64,000 bases of DNA. Origin: Bhargavaea beijingensis (GTDB taxonomy: Bacteria; Bacillota; Bacilli; Bacillales_A; Planococcaceae). The stretch is taken from positions 108,140 through 172,139 of the forward strand of contig NZ_FNAR01000005.1 of NCBI RefSeq assembly GCF_900101985.1, read 5' to 3'. Positions 36,818-45,093 of the stretch are shown here, piece by piece. Made by a program: the position numbers and the translations under genes. The stretch's first letter is position 1. Every line of letters starts with the position of its first letter. The notes under the pieces are model-generated. The model made no database searches, was not told the DNA's origin, and worked only from the letters and a program-made list of their open reading frames with translations.

Positions 36818-37987
36818 TTGGCTGCAGAAAGATCGGAAAGGGCGAGATTCTGGAGTCTCGTCATCATCGTATCCATATCCGGATTCTCGCAGGGCATGCT
36901 CCTGCCGCTGATTTCCGTCATTTTCGAGCAGGACGGCGTTTCCTCCACGCTCAACGGCCTCAATGCAACGGGCCTCTACATCGGGACATTGCTGATCTCC
37001 CCGTTTATGGAAGCTCCGCTCCGGCGGTTCGGCTACAAGCCGGTTATTATCGCGGGCGGGCTTGCCGTGTTCCTTGCGCTTTTCCTGTTTCCCCTTTATA
37101 AAAGCGTGACCTTCTGGTTTGTCCTCCGGCTTGTGATCGGCATGGGGGACAATGCCCTCCATTTCGCCACCCAGACGTGGATCACGAGCACTTCTCCCCA
37201 GGCAAGGCTCGGACGCAACATCGCCGTCTACGGGCTGATGTTCAGCGCGGGGTTTGCAGTCGGCCCGCTTTTCGTGCCGCTGATCGGTATTTTCGAAGGC
37301 CTGCCATTCATCGTGTCCGGTGTGCTTTGCATGGCGGCCTGGTCGCTCGTCTTTTTCCTCGACAATGACCGTCCGGAAACGGTTCAGGAAAAGGAAGCCG
37401 TGATGGCGTTCCACAAACGGGCGCTTGAGACGATGAAGTATGCGTGGGTCGCGTTCATCCCCCCATTCGGCTACGGTTTCCTGGAGTCATCGCTGAACGC
37501 GATCTACCCGGTGTATGCCCTTCGGACGGATACTGCTGTCGGTATGGTCTCGATCATCCTCGCATCCTTCTCGGTCGGGGCGATCCTGTCCCAGATCCCG
37601 CTCGGCATGCTGAGTGACCGGATCGGCCGGCGCAATGTGCTGCTTCTTGCGCTGATCGGCGGAACGGTCGCGTTTTTCGGGGGCGGCCTTGCAGGTAGCA
37701 GTGAATGGGGCGTGCTGGCTGCCGTCATGACGGCAGGCATGCTCATCGGCTCTACGTTCACCCTCGGCATTGCGTACATGACCGATCTCACACCGAAGCC
37801 GCTCCTTCCGATGGGCAACCTCTTATGCGGAATCTTCTTCAGCATCGGGAGCCTGACAGGTCCGATACTTGGCGGCGTCATCGTCGAATCCGGAACGGAC
37901 TACCTGACATTCATTTCACTTTTCGTTGCCGTGCTTTTCGCCATCTTCCTGTTCGGGAAGACGAAACCGAGGGAAGGGCTTTCATAA
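36818..37987 (+). CDS. MFS transporter (drug/efflux type)
   Basis: A 389-residue, 12-helix carrier. Starts at TTG (36818), preceded by GGGAGG at seven bases; the frame extends upstream into the OsmC promoter but without a ribosome site. It contains the MFS loop SPFMEAPLRRFGYKPVIIAG between helices 2 and 3 and a second copy GMLSDRIGRRNVLLLALIGG between helices 8 and 9. It resembles Bacillus YfkF/YttB-like exporters. Substrate unknown. Confidence 0.88.
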   Translation: MAAERSERARFWSLVIIVSISGFSQGMLLPLISVIFEQDGVSSTLNGLNATGLYIGTLLISPFMEAPLRRFGYKPVIIAGGLAVFLALFLFPLYKSVTFWFVLRLVIGMGDNALHFATQTWITSTSPQARLGRNIAVYGLMFSAGFAVGPLFVPLIGIFEGLPFIVSGVLCMAAWSLVFFLDNDRPETVQEKEAVMAFHKRALETMKYAWVAFIPPFGYGFLESSLNAIYPVYALRTDTAVGMVSIILASFSVGAILSQIPLGMLSDRIGRRNVLLLALIGGTVAFFGGGLAGSSEWGVLAAVMTAGMLIGSTFTLGIAYMTDLTPKPLLPMGNLLCGIFFSIGSLTGPILGGVIVESGTDYLTFISLFVAVLFAIFLFGKTKPREGLS

Positions 37988-38002
37988 AATAACTCCATCA
38001 GA

Positions 38003-38035
38003 AACGGCAAGGACACATACGTCCTTGCCGTTTTT
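38003..38035 (+). terminator. Terminator of the MFS gene
   Basis: AACGGCAAGGAC, ACATAC loop, GTCCTTGCCGTT, TTT. Confidence 0.9.
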
Positions 38036-38043
38036 CCGTCGTC

Positions 38044-38838
38044 TTACAGTTCCGGCAGAAAGGCTTCTTCGACCAGTTCATCCAGCGTGCCGAATGTGTA
38101 ACCCTGCTTTTTGGCATCGCGGATAAAGTCCGGCAACCCATCCGAGTTGTCAGGGGAGACGGTGTGCATCAGGATGACAGCGCCGGGATGAAGTTGCTTG
38201 ATCAGCTCATTATAAGCATACTGTCCGCCAAGTTTCCGGTCCCTGTGCCAGTCGACAAAGGCCACCGACCAGAAGATGTGGCGATAGCCGAGCTTGTTGC
38301 CGGTCTTGAGCACCTGCTCGTTGAAAATCCCTTCAGGAGGCCGTGCATAATGTGTTCGTTTGACGCCGGCGACTTCCCGCAGGCGGTCATCAAACTTTTT
38401 CCACTCCGCTTCCATCTCAGCCGGGGACATTTGAGCCATATTCGGATGTCCGTATGAGTGGTTACCGATCGTGTGTCCGTCCTTGACCATCCGATTGACG
38501 AGATCACCGGCACTTTCCAGATAGTGCCCTGTCAAGAAGAAGGTCGCGGAGATATCCTCTTTCTTTAATGTATCGAGAATCGATTCGGTGTATCCGGCTT
38601 CGTAACCATTGTCGAACGTCAGGTAGACGATCTTTTTGTCGGGCGAACCTTTGTAGAGGGCACCATTATTCTCAAGGAGGGTATTCATCTCTGCACCCGC
38701 ATCAGGAGGGACTCCGTCTGTCGCTTTTTTAAAGCCCCAGTGAAACTCGCCCGCCTCCGCCGTGAACGGGCTCATCACCAGCCCCGCGGCGATCAGCACC
38801 GCCGCCAGCCCGAGTCCGGCAAGATGGTTTCTGAACAT
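38044..38838 (-). CDS. pdaA: Delta-lactam-forming polysaccharide deacetylase PdaA
   Basis: N-deacetylates muramic acid during spore cortex synthesis. After a signal peptide (MFRNHLAGLGLAAVLIAAGL, cut near AEA) comes the PdaA-specific HWGFKKATDGVPPDAG, then NodB motifs: TFDNGYEAGY, GNHSYGHPNM, RPPEG, DWHRD and ILMHTVSPDN. I chose the second ATG (38838) with AAAGGT upstream; the first ATG (38856) lies in the loop of a terminator hairpin and has no site. Orthologous to B. subtilis PdaA (YfjS). Points to sporulation. Confidence 0.9.
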   Translation of the reverse strand: MFRNHLAGLGLAAVLIAAGLVMSPFTAEAGEFHWGFKKATDGVPPDAGAEMNTLLENNGALYKGSPDKKIVYLTFDNGYEAGYTESILDTLKKEDISATFFLTGHYLESAGDLVNRMVKDGHTIGNHSYGHPNMAQMSPAEMEAEWKKFDDRLREVAGVKRTHYARPPEGIFNEQVLKTGNKLGYRHIFWSVAFVDWHRDRKLGGQYAYNELIKQLHPGAVILMHTVSPDNSDGLPDFIRDAKKQGYTFGTLDELVEEAFLPEL

Positions 38839-38872
38839 AAAAACGCAACCTTTCATTTTTCGTTAGGTTGCG
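38839..38872 (-). terminator. Terminator of yfhF reaching the pdaA start
   Basis: Leftward CGCAACCT, 12-base loop, AGGTTGCG, TTTTT, ending right at the pdaA ATG (38838). The 3' arm includes the pdaA ribosome site. Confidence 0.8.
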
Positions 38873-38886
38873 CATCGGGCCGCGGA

Positions 38887-39786
38887 TTATTCGCTTATTA
38901 AAAGATCCGCGAGTGCCTCGTCCGCCTCGGGAAACAGAAAACGGAACCCTTGGCTGCCGAGTTTTGAAGGAGCGACCCGCTGGCCCTCCAGGACTAGCTT
39001 GCTTTTCTCGCCGAGAATCGCTTTCAGCGCAAATGCGGGGACCGGCAAAATATGCGGCCTGCCGAGCACTCGGCCGACCGTCTTGCCGAACTCTTTCATG
39101 CGGAGCGGATTCGGTGCGACAACGTTGACGGGTCCTGCGAGGGATTGGTCTTCAATCGCAAATAGGATGGCGCGAGCGGCGTCCAGCACATGGATCCAGC
39201 TGACCCACTGGCGGCCGGAACCGACCGTTCCGCCGGCGTATAGCCGGTACGGCAAGGCGATGAGCGGAAGGGCGCCGTCTTCTTTGCCGAGAATGACACC
39301 AAATCGCATGAACACGGTCCGGATCCCGTCTTTACCGGCTTTTGCCGCATGGTGCTCCCATGTTTTCACGACATCGGCAAGAAAATCGTTGCCGGATGGC
39401 CCCTCTTCATTGTAGATGGCGGTTGGGGACGTCGGATAAAGGCCGATGGCGCTTGCATTCACGAGTACCTCCGGTTTCTTTTCCATCTTGCTGATGATCC
39501 TGACGACTTCATCCGTGGCCGCAATCCGGCTTGATAGGATGTCCTGTTTTCTGCGCTTTGTCCATCTGCCGGCATTGATCGAAGTGCCGGCCAGGTTGAC
39601 GAATGCATCGACTTTCCCGAGTTCCTGTTCGGGGCTGGCCCCTTCGGTGAGGTAACCGACCGTCGGGAACTCACCGGAAGTCATCGGCCGCCTCGTCAGG
39701 ATGATGGCCTCATGTCCGTTTTCTTCCAGTAGTCTTGTGAGGACGGAACCGAGAAATCCCGTTCCTCCGGCGATAGCCACTCTCAT
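38887..39786 (-). CDS. yfhF: TIGR01777-family NAD-dependent epimerase-like protein (YfhF)
   Basis: A 299-residue extended short-chain dehydrogenase-like protein. The N-terminal Rossmann motif is AIAGGTGFLGSVLTRLL, followed by NLAGTSINAGRWTKRRKQD and SAIGLYPTSP; the C-terminal DUF1731 part ends PEADEALADLL. GGAGGGA precedes the ATG. The substrate is unknown. In B. subtilis yfhF lies directly before recX (yfhG); here an iron transporter stands between them. Confidence 0.92.
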   Translation of the reverse strand: MRVAIAGGTGFLGSVLTRLLEENGHEAIILTRRPMTSGEFPTVGYLTEGASPEQELGKVDAFVNLAGTSINAGRWTKRRKQDILSSRIAATDEVVRIISKMEKKPEVLVNASAIGLYPTSPTAIYNEEGPSGNDFLADVVKTWEHHAAKAGKDGIRTVFMRFGVILGKEDGALPLIALPYRLYAGGTVGSGRQWVSWIHVLDAARAILFAIEDQSLAGPVNVVAPNPLRMKEFGKTVGRVLGRPHILPVPAFALKAILGEKSKLVLEGQRVAPSKLGSQGFRFLFPEADEALADLLISE

Positions 39787-39877
39787 GTCAGCATCCCTCC
39801 ATTTTCAACCAGTATACCCGCATTGATGCGCTGAAAAAAGCTGCAGGCCAGCCGGCCGGATGGATTCTAAATAATTG

Positions 39878-39906
39878 TTGACTTCACTCAGGTCCGTCCA
39901 TATAAT
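39878..39906 (+). promoter_or_regulatory. Sigma-A promoter of the iron transporter operon
   Basis: TTGACT, 17-base spacer, TATAAT. Immediately followed by the Fur box. Confidence 0.9.
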
Positions 39907-39907
39907 T

Positions 39908-39926
39908 GAAAATGAGATTCGTTATC
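39908..39926 (+). promoter_or_regulatory. Fur box
   Basis: GAAAATGAGATTCGTTATC agrees with the 19-bp consensus at 15 positions and covers the transcription start region, as expected of a repressor operator. Confidence 0.88.
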
Positions 39927-39953
39927 AATTAAAAATGCAAGGGAGAGAATTTC

Positions 39954-41021
39954 GTGAAGAAAGCACTGTTATTGGTTTTAACAATCGCCTTGGCAGTATT
40001 GTCTGCCTGCGGGAATGAAACCGCTACTAAAGACGAGCCAAACAATCAGGCGAAGGAAGCCGAAGAAAGTAAAGAAGTAAACCTATACACAGCCCGTCAT
40101 TATGATGTGGACGACCAGCTTTACAAGAAATTCGAAGAAAACACCGGCATTAAAGTAAACGTGATCAAAGGCGAAGCTGACGAGTTGCTTGAGCGCATCA
40201 AACGTGAGGGCGATGCTTCCCAAGCTGACGTGTTCCTGACGGCAGATGCAGGCAGATTGTTCCGCGCAAAAGATGAGGGATTACTTCAATCTGTAACAAG
40301 TGATCTGTTGGACGAGCAGGTCCCGGAAAACTTCCAAGATGATGATCAAATGTGGTACGGTTTAACAAAGCGTGCGCGTGTCATTGTCTACAACAAAGAA
40401 ACAGTCAAACCCGAAGAGTTGTCCACATATGAAGCATTGACGGATGACAAATGGAAAGGCCGGGTTTTAATACGAAGCTCGGAAAACATTTATAATCAAT
40501 CGTTGCTGGCGTCTTTCATTGAGACCAATGGTGAAGAAAAAGCCAAAGATTGGGCAGCCGGGTTAGTAGACAACTTTGCACGGGACCCGGAAGGCGGCGA
40601 TCGGGACCAGGCAAAGGCCATCGCAGCGGGTATTGGCGATGTTGCCATCATGAACACCTACTATCTGGGCCAGATGCTGAACTCTGAAGATCCGGAAGAA
40701 GTTAAAGTGGCGGAGAGCCTCGGCATCTTCTTCCCGAACCAGGAGACAACCGGGACACATGTCAACGTTAGCGGCGCAGGTGTCGTAAAATCAGCGAAAA
40801 ATAAGGACAATGCTATTCAATTGCTGGAATTCTTGTCTTCTCCTGAAGCTCAAGGTCAATTCGCGGAAGCGAACTATGAGTATCCGGTAAATGATTCTGT
40901 TGAACCAACTGAATTACTTAAATCCTGGGGTGAGTTCAAAGAGCAGGATATTCCTTTGTCCGTTTTGGGCGACAATAATGCAAAAGCGATTCTGATTTTT
41001 AACGAAGTCGGCTGGAAGTAA
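39954..41021 (+). CDS. fbpA: Ferric iron ABC transporter, substrate-binding lipoprotein
   Basis: Extracellular iron-binding protein of the FbpA/FutA class (355 residues). Lipoprotein signal with lipobox LSAC, Cys19. The mature part starts VNLYTARHYDVDDQLYKKF, characteristic of FutA; VFLTADAGRL and MNTYYLGQM carry likely iron-coordinating tyrosines. GGGAGAG precedes the start (GTG at 39954). Fur box and promoter upstream. The gene is AT-richer than yfhF and recX on either side. Confidence 0.9.
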   Translation: MKKALLLVLTIALAVLSACGNETATKDEPNNQAKEAEESKEVNLYTARHYDVDDQLYKKFEENTGIKVNVIKGEADELLERIKREGDASQADVFLTADAGRLFRAKDEGLLQSVTSDLLDEQVPENFQDDDQMWYGLTKRARVIVYNKETVKPEELSTYEALTDDKWKGRVLIRSSENIYNQSLLASFIETNGEEKAKDWAAGLVDNFARDPEGGDRDQAKAIAAGIGDVAIMNTYYLGQMLNSEDPEEVKVAESLGIFFPNQETTGTHVNVSGAGVVKSAKNKDNAIQLLEFLSSPEAQGQFAEANYEYPVNDSVEPTELLKSWGEFKEQDIPLSVLGDNNAKAILIFNEVGWK

Positions 41022-41029
41022 TCATTGCC

Positions 41030-41064
41030 CCTTGTTACGAGTAAAACGTAACAAGGGATTTCTT
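41030..41064 (+). terminator. Intercistronic hairpin between binding protein and permease genes
   Basis: CCCTTGTTACG, 7-base loop, CGTAACAAGGG, followed by ATTTCTTG. The weak T-tract suggests partial termination or mRNA protection, which raises the level of binding protein over permease. Confidence 0.7.
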
Positions 41065-41088
41065 GTTGAGGAACTGGGGTGTTGGACC

Positions 41089-42720
41089 GTGCAAAGAAAA
41101 CTGTCTAATGTAAACGCCTGGACAGTATCTGCAGTCATCATCATGGCTCTATTGTTTTTGCCGAACTTGACGATTGTGTCCGGCATTTTTTCACCATCCA
41201 ATGACAATTGGGCCCATATGAAAGAATTTGTCTTGGGATCGTTTATCAAAACGTCGTTGATTCTCATCGGTGCCACCGGTTTCCTGACCATCGCAATCGG
41301 TCTGAGCTTGGCCTGGCTGATTGCCCAATATCAATTTCCGTTAAGGAATTTCTTGAAATGGGCTCTCGTCCTTCCTTTATCCATCCCTCCCTTCATAGGT
41401 GCCTATACGTATCATGGCATTTTCAACTACACCGGTGTCATCCAGACAACCCTTAGGGATGGATTCGGCAAAGACCTGAATCCCGCGTACTTCGACATCA
41501 TGAACATTCCTGGTGCGGTTTTTATTTATACACTATTTCTGTATCCTTATGTGTATTCGATCACCCGGATTTTCTTATCCCAACAATCCGCTTCTTTGAT
41601 TGAGAGTGCCCGCATGCTTGGCAAAGGTCCGGTGAACATTTTTTTCCAAGTCGTCATCCCGATTTCCCGGGTGGCAATCATCGGCGGTTCAAGCCTGGTT
41701 GTGCTTGAAGTGCTGAATGATTATGGTGTCGTGAAGTATTATGGCATCCAGACATTCACGACCGGAATCTTTCAGTCCTGGTTCGGATTGGGGGATATTG
41801 AAACCTCGATTAAGCTGGCCGCTTCACTCATGGGCTTTGTCATCTTCATCCTCATGGCCGAGAAATTATTGCGCGGCAGGCGGCAATACAATTATTCGAC
41901 CACCAAAGTACGGCCTTTGCCGCTCATCCGGTTAAAGGGTTGGAAAGCGTTCATGGCTACAGGTTACGGGCTGCTTATTCTTTCTCTTGGATTCCTGATT
42001 CCTGTTGTCCAGTTGATCGACTGGACGATTCTGACCTTCGGGACGATTCCGACTGAAGAATTTCTGATATACGTCAAGAATTCGGTAACTGTAGCCGGAA
42101 TCAGTGCAACAGTGATCATCATCTTCGCTTTGATCGTAGGCAACTTCAGCCGCCTGGTTCATGGCAAAGCCGCGAAATTGCTGCCCAAACTCACCATTCT
42201 CGGGTATTCGATACCGGGAGCCGTAATTGCGGTGGCTGTCGTGACTGCCTTTATTGGACTGGATGGTTTTTTGGCTCCGCTGTATCGGTTGTTGGGCGTT
42301 GACCATACGCTTGTGCTTAGCGTAAGCTTGGCAATGCTGATATCAGCTTACATTATCAGGTTCTTTGCGATTGGCTATAATTCGATCGAGTCCGGGTACG
42401 ACAAAATAGGAACGGATTTCAGAGATGCTTCAAGACTGCTGGGTGTCGGCCTTACCAAGACTTTCTTCAGAATTGATGTCCCCATGTTAAAGGGTGCAAT
42501 TGTAAGCGGGTTTATTTTAGTTTTCATCGATGTTTTAAAAGAGATTCCGCTGACTCTTATTTTGCGGCCGTTTAATTTCGACACGCTTTCGACAAAAGCA
42601 TTCCAATATGCAAGTGACGAGAAGATCATGGAAGCCTCACAGGCTTCTTTAGTCATAGTAGGAATTAGCGCTCTTGCCATTGTTGTTTTTTATAAGTTTC
42701 TCGAAAAGGAGCCGGAATGA
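41089..42720 (+). CDS. fbpB: Ferric iron ABC transporter, fused double permease
   Basis: A 543-residue membrane protein with two permease halves of six helices each, typical of FbpB/ThiP-type iron permeases. EAA-like loops are ESARMLGKGPVNIFFQVVIP in the first half and DASRLLGVGLTKTFFRIDVP in the second. I place the start at GTG 41089, seven bases after GGGGTG; the frame begins at TTG 41032 within the hairpin. The ATPase gene follows at once. Confidence 0.88.
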   Translation: MQRKLSNVNAWTVSAVIIMALLFLPNLTIVSGIFSPSNDNWAHMKEFVLGSFIKTSLILIGATGFLTIAIGLSLAWLIAQYQFPLRNFLKWALVLPLSIPPFIGAYTYHGIFNYTGVIQTTLRDGFGKDLNPAYFDIMNIPGAVFIYTLFLYPYVYSITRIFLSQQSASLIESARMLGKGPVNIFFQVVIPISRVAIIGGSSLVVLEVLNDYGVVKYYGIQTFTTGIFQSWFGLGDIETSIKLAASLMGFVIFILMAEKLLRGRRQYNYSTTKVRPLPLIRLKGWKAFMATGYGLLILSLGFLIPVVQLIDWTILTFGTIPTEEFLIYVKNSVTVAGISATVIIIFALIVGNFSRLVHGKAAKLLPKLTILGYSIPGAVIAVAVVTAFIGLDGFLAPLYRLLGVDHTLVLSVSLAMLISAYIIRFFAIGYNSIESGYDKIGTDFRDASRLLGVGLTKTFFRIDVPMLKGAIVSGFILVFIDVLKEIPLTLILRPFNFDTLSTKAFQYASDEKIMEASQASLVIVGISALAIVVFYKFLEKEPE

Positions 42721-42721
42721 T

Positions 42722-43453
42722 ATGTATATCTCCATTCAAGATCTTTGTTTCTCCTATCCAGATACGAATCGGGCGGCTGTCGATCATTTTTCACTGACGA
42801 TAGGAAAAGGGGAAGTCGTCTCCATCTTGGGCAAAAGCGGCAGCGGAAAAAGCACCATCCTGCGGCTGCTTGCCGGACTTGAAAAACCGTCGAAAGGCTC
42901 TCTGTGCATCCAGGAAAACGTGGTTTTTGATGACAAGGTATTTTTGGCTCCCGAGAAACGCGGGATCGGCATGGTATTCCAAGACTATGCACTGTTTCCC
43001 CATATGACAGTGCAGGATAATATAAAATTCGGCTTATCCCACTTGAAGAAGGAAGAAAAGAAAAAACGCATTCAAGAAGTCCTGGAGCTGGTGGAGCTCG
43101 AGGATTATGGAAATCGCTATCCTCATCAGCTCAGCGGGGGACAACAACAACGCGTTGCAATCGCGAGGGCCATTGCCCCGAATCCCCATCTGATCCTGCT
43201 GGATGAGCCATTCAGCAATCTGGACGCGGAGCTGCAAGTGAAAATCCGGAAAGAGCTGCGGGATATTCTCAAAAAAGCCAATATCACGTCCATTTTCGTT
43301 ACCCATGATGAGAATGATGCCTTTGCTTTGGCGGACTGGATCATTAAGTTGAAAGACGGCCGGATAGATGCGATGGGGCGCCCATGTGATCTGCTTGGGG
43401 CAAGTCGGCCATCGGAAATCAGGCAGCAGGAACCGGAATTGGTAGGAGTTTAA
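42722..43453 (+). CDS. fbpC: Ferric iron ABC transporter, ATPase
   Basis: A 243-residue ABC ATPase: Walker A GKSGSGKS, Q-loop FQDYALFPHM, signature LSGGQQQRVAIARAI, Walker B LILLDEPFSNLD, H-loop VTHDENDA. It lacks the C-terminal TOBE regulatory domain of long FbpC/PotA types. The ATG follows AAAGGAG; it starts two bases after the fbpB stop. Powers iron uptake with fbpA and fbpB. Confidence 0.92.
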   Translation: MYISIQDLCFSYPDTNRAAVDHFSLTIGKGEVVSILGKSGSGKSTILRLLAGLEKPSKGSLCIQENVVFDDKVFLAPEKRGIGMVFQDYALFPHMTVQDNIKFGLSHLKKEEKKKRIQEVLELVELEDYGNRYPHQLSGGQQQRVAIARAIAPNPHLILLDEPFSNLDAELQVKIRKELRDILKKANITSIFVTHDENDAFALADWIIKLKDGRIDAMGRPCDLLGASRPSEIRQQEPELVGV

Positions 43454-43505
43454 TCCTGCGGGGGACTGGACATTCAGCTCCCCGGGCGGGAGTTTTTACA
43501 GGAGT

Positions 43506-43537
43506 GCTGGTCCCCTCAGGGGATCAGCGTTTTTTGT
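43506..43537 (+). terminator. Terminator of the fbpABC-type operon
   Basis: GCTGGTCCCC TCA GGGGATCAGC followed by GTTTTTT. A second, weaker hairpin precedes it at 43458-43495. Confidence 0.85.
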
Positions 43538-43627
43538 GTTCCGGACCGACGGGGACCGCAAAGTGGAACATGCATGAAGGAATCTGTCCGAACAGGTATA
43601 ATGGATAGGAAGATTGGGGGTGCGGCA

Positions 43628-44446
43628 ATGCCCGAAATCACCAAGATATCAACGCAGAAAAACAATGCCGAACGATATAATATTTTTCTTGATGGAAAAT
43701 ACTCATTCAGCGCCGATGAACAGGTGCTGATCCAGTTCGGACTGATGAAAGGGAAAGTGCTCGACGACTGGGAAATCGATGAGATTATCTTTGGCGATGA
43801 AATCCGAAAAGCTTACAATAAGGCGCTCCATTTTCTTGGATTCCGCATGCGCAGTGAACTTGAGGTCAAGGAGAAGCTGATGGCGGCAGGATTCGGCGAG
43901 GCCGTCGCGCTTGAGGCGATCAGCAAACTGAAGGAGCAGAAATTCCTGGATGACGACTCATTTTCCAAGGCGCTCCTCGAGACACGCAAGCGGACAGCCA
44001 AAAAAGGACCCGGTGCGATCAAACAGGAACTGGCCAGAAAAGGGATCAGCAAGGAACTCCAGGAAGAGGCCCTCGAGGCTTTTCCCGAAGATGAGCAGCT
44101 GGAGCTTGCGGAGGAACTGGCAAGGAAAGTCGCCGCACGTTCTTCCGGGAGGACGCCGCAGCAGATCCGCCAGAAAATCCAGGACTCGCTTATGCGCAAA
44201 GGCTATTCCTACGACGTGATCAGCACAGCCATCGAGCGGGTCCAATCTGAACTTGAGCCCGAAGAGGATGAATGGGACGAGCTGACGGAAAAGACGGGCG
44301 AAAAGGCCTGGCGCACATACAGCAGAAAGCACAGCGGCAACGAACTCCGGCGCCGGGTGCAGCAGGCGATGTACCAGAAAGGGATCCCGCCGGAGCGGAT
44401 CAGCCGGTTCATCGAGGCGAAGGAGGAAAAGTTGGAAGATGAATGA
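43628..44446 (+). CDS. recX: RecA regulatory protein RecX
   Basis: Modulates RecA filaments. The 272-residue protein is built of repeated three-helix RecX modules: KALHFLGFRMRSELEVKEKL, DDDSFSKALLETRK, KGPGAIKQELARKGIS and a final module ending PPERISRFIEAKE. The long form is usual in Bacillales. I chose the ATG at 43628 after GGGGG; the frame extends to 43574. Overlaps yfhH by eight bases. B. subtilis YfhG. Confidence 0.92.
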   Translation: MPEITKISTQKNNAERYNIFLDGKYSFSADEQVLIQFGLMKGKVLDDWEIDEIIFGDEIRKAYNKALHFLGFRMRSELEVKEKLMAAGFGEAVALEAISKLKEQKFLDDDSFSKALLETRKRTAKKGPGAIKQELARKGISKELQEEALEAFPEDEQLELAEELARKVAARSSGRTPQQIRQKIQDSLMRKGYSYDVISTAIERVQSELEPEEDEWDELTEKTGEKAWRTYSRKHSGNELRRRVQQAMYQKGIPPERISRFIEAKEEKLEDE

Positions 44447-44768
44447 GAAAAACTATAGCGAGATGACCGAGCACGAACTCAGGCAGGAAATCGCCCGCCT
44501 GAAGGAAAAGGCACGAAAAGCGGAGCAGCTCGGCATCGTCAATGAATTTGCGGTATATGAGCGGAAGGCGCTGATGGCGCAGGCTTACATGATGGACCCG
44601 AAAGAGATTGAGCCGGGGGAAGTGTACCGGATACTTGGTGATGAAGGGAACTTCTTCCGGGTTGACTATCTCAAGGGGCGCTTCGCCTGGGGCCACCGCC
44701 TCGGCGGCGAGCTGCATACGGAAGCACTCCCGATCTCGATGCTCCAGAACCTGAAGAAAGGGAAGTGA
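44439..44768 (+). CDS. yfhH: YfhH family protein (DUF1811)
   Basis: A 109-residue protein: an N-terminal helical hairpin (MTEHELRQEIARLKEKARKA) and a small beta domain (IEPGEVYRILGDEGNFFRVD then GRFAWGHRLGG). Matches YfhH, of unknown function. Translationally coupled to recX by an 8-base overlap and four bases from yfhJ; together a recX-yfhH-yfhJ operon as in B. subtilis. Confidence 0.92.
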   Translation: MNEKNYSEMTEHELRQEIARLKEKARKAEQLGIVNEFAVYERKALMAQAYMMDPKEIEPGEVYRILGDEGNFFRVDYLKGRFAWGHRLGGELHTEALPISMLQNLKKGK

Positions 44769-44772
44769 TCGG

Positions 44773-45042
44773 ATGTCACCGGGTCTGACCGAACAACTGG
44801 CCATCCGCCTGATGGAAGGCAACGATCAGCTGTCCGCCAACAGGGCGAAAACCTGGGTAGAGCTGATGGCTTCAGACATCGAATCCTCCTACGCCAAGGC
44901 AGGCTACGGAATGATGGATGAGGAACAGGTCTCCCAGCTGGTCCTGAGATGGATCGATGCCTACGGGAACCGGCTTGATGAATTCGTCGCGTCGAACCCG
45001 AGGATCAGGGAACTGCTTGGGGAAGACGGGACGCTGCACTGA
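44773..45042 (+). CDS. yfhJ: YfhJ family protein (WVELL domain)
   Basis: An 89-residue, helical, soluble protein named after its KTWVELMASDIESSYAKAG motif (WVELL in most relatives). Third gene of the recX operon, followed by a strong hairpin. Function unknown. Confidence 0.88.
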   Translation: MSPGLTEQLAIRLMEGNDQLSANRAKTWVELMASDIESSYAKAGYGMMDEEQVSQLVLRWIDAYGNRLDEFVASNPRIRELLGEDGTLH

Positions 45043-45056
45043 ATCCGAACACGATA

Positions 45057-45090
45057 AAACCGCCAGGCCATTGCGGCCCGGCGGTTTGCA
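45057..45090. terminator. Bidirectional terminator between yfhJ and yfhP
   Basis: AAACCGCCAGGCC, ATTGC loop, GGCCCGGCGGTTT. Confidence 0.85.
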
Positions 45091-45093
45091 TGT

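Noticed and set aside
41032..41088. Earlier TTG start for the iron permease
   Set aside because: It would place the first residues inside the intercistronic hairpin; the GTG at 41089 has a better site.
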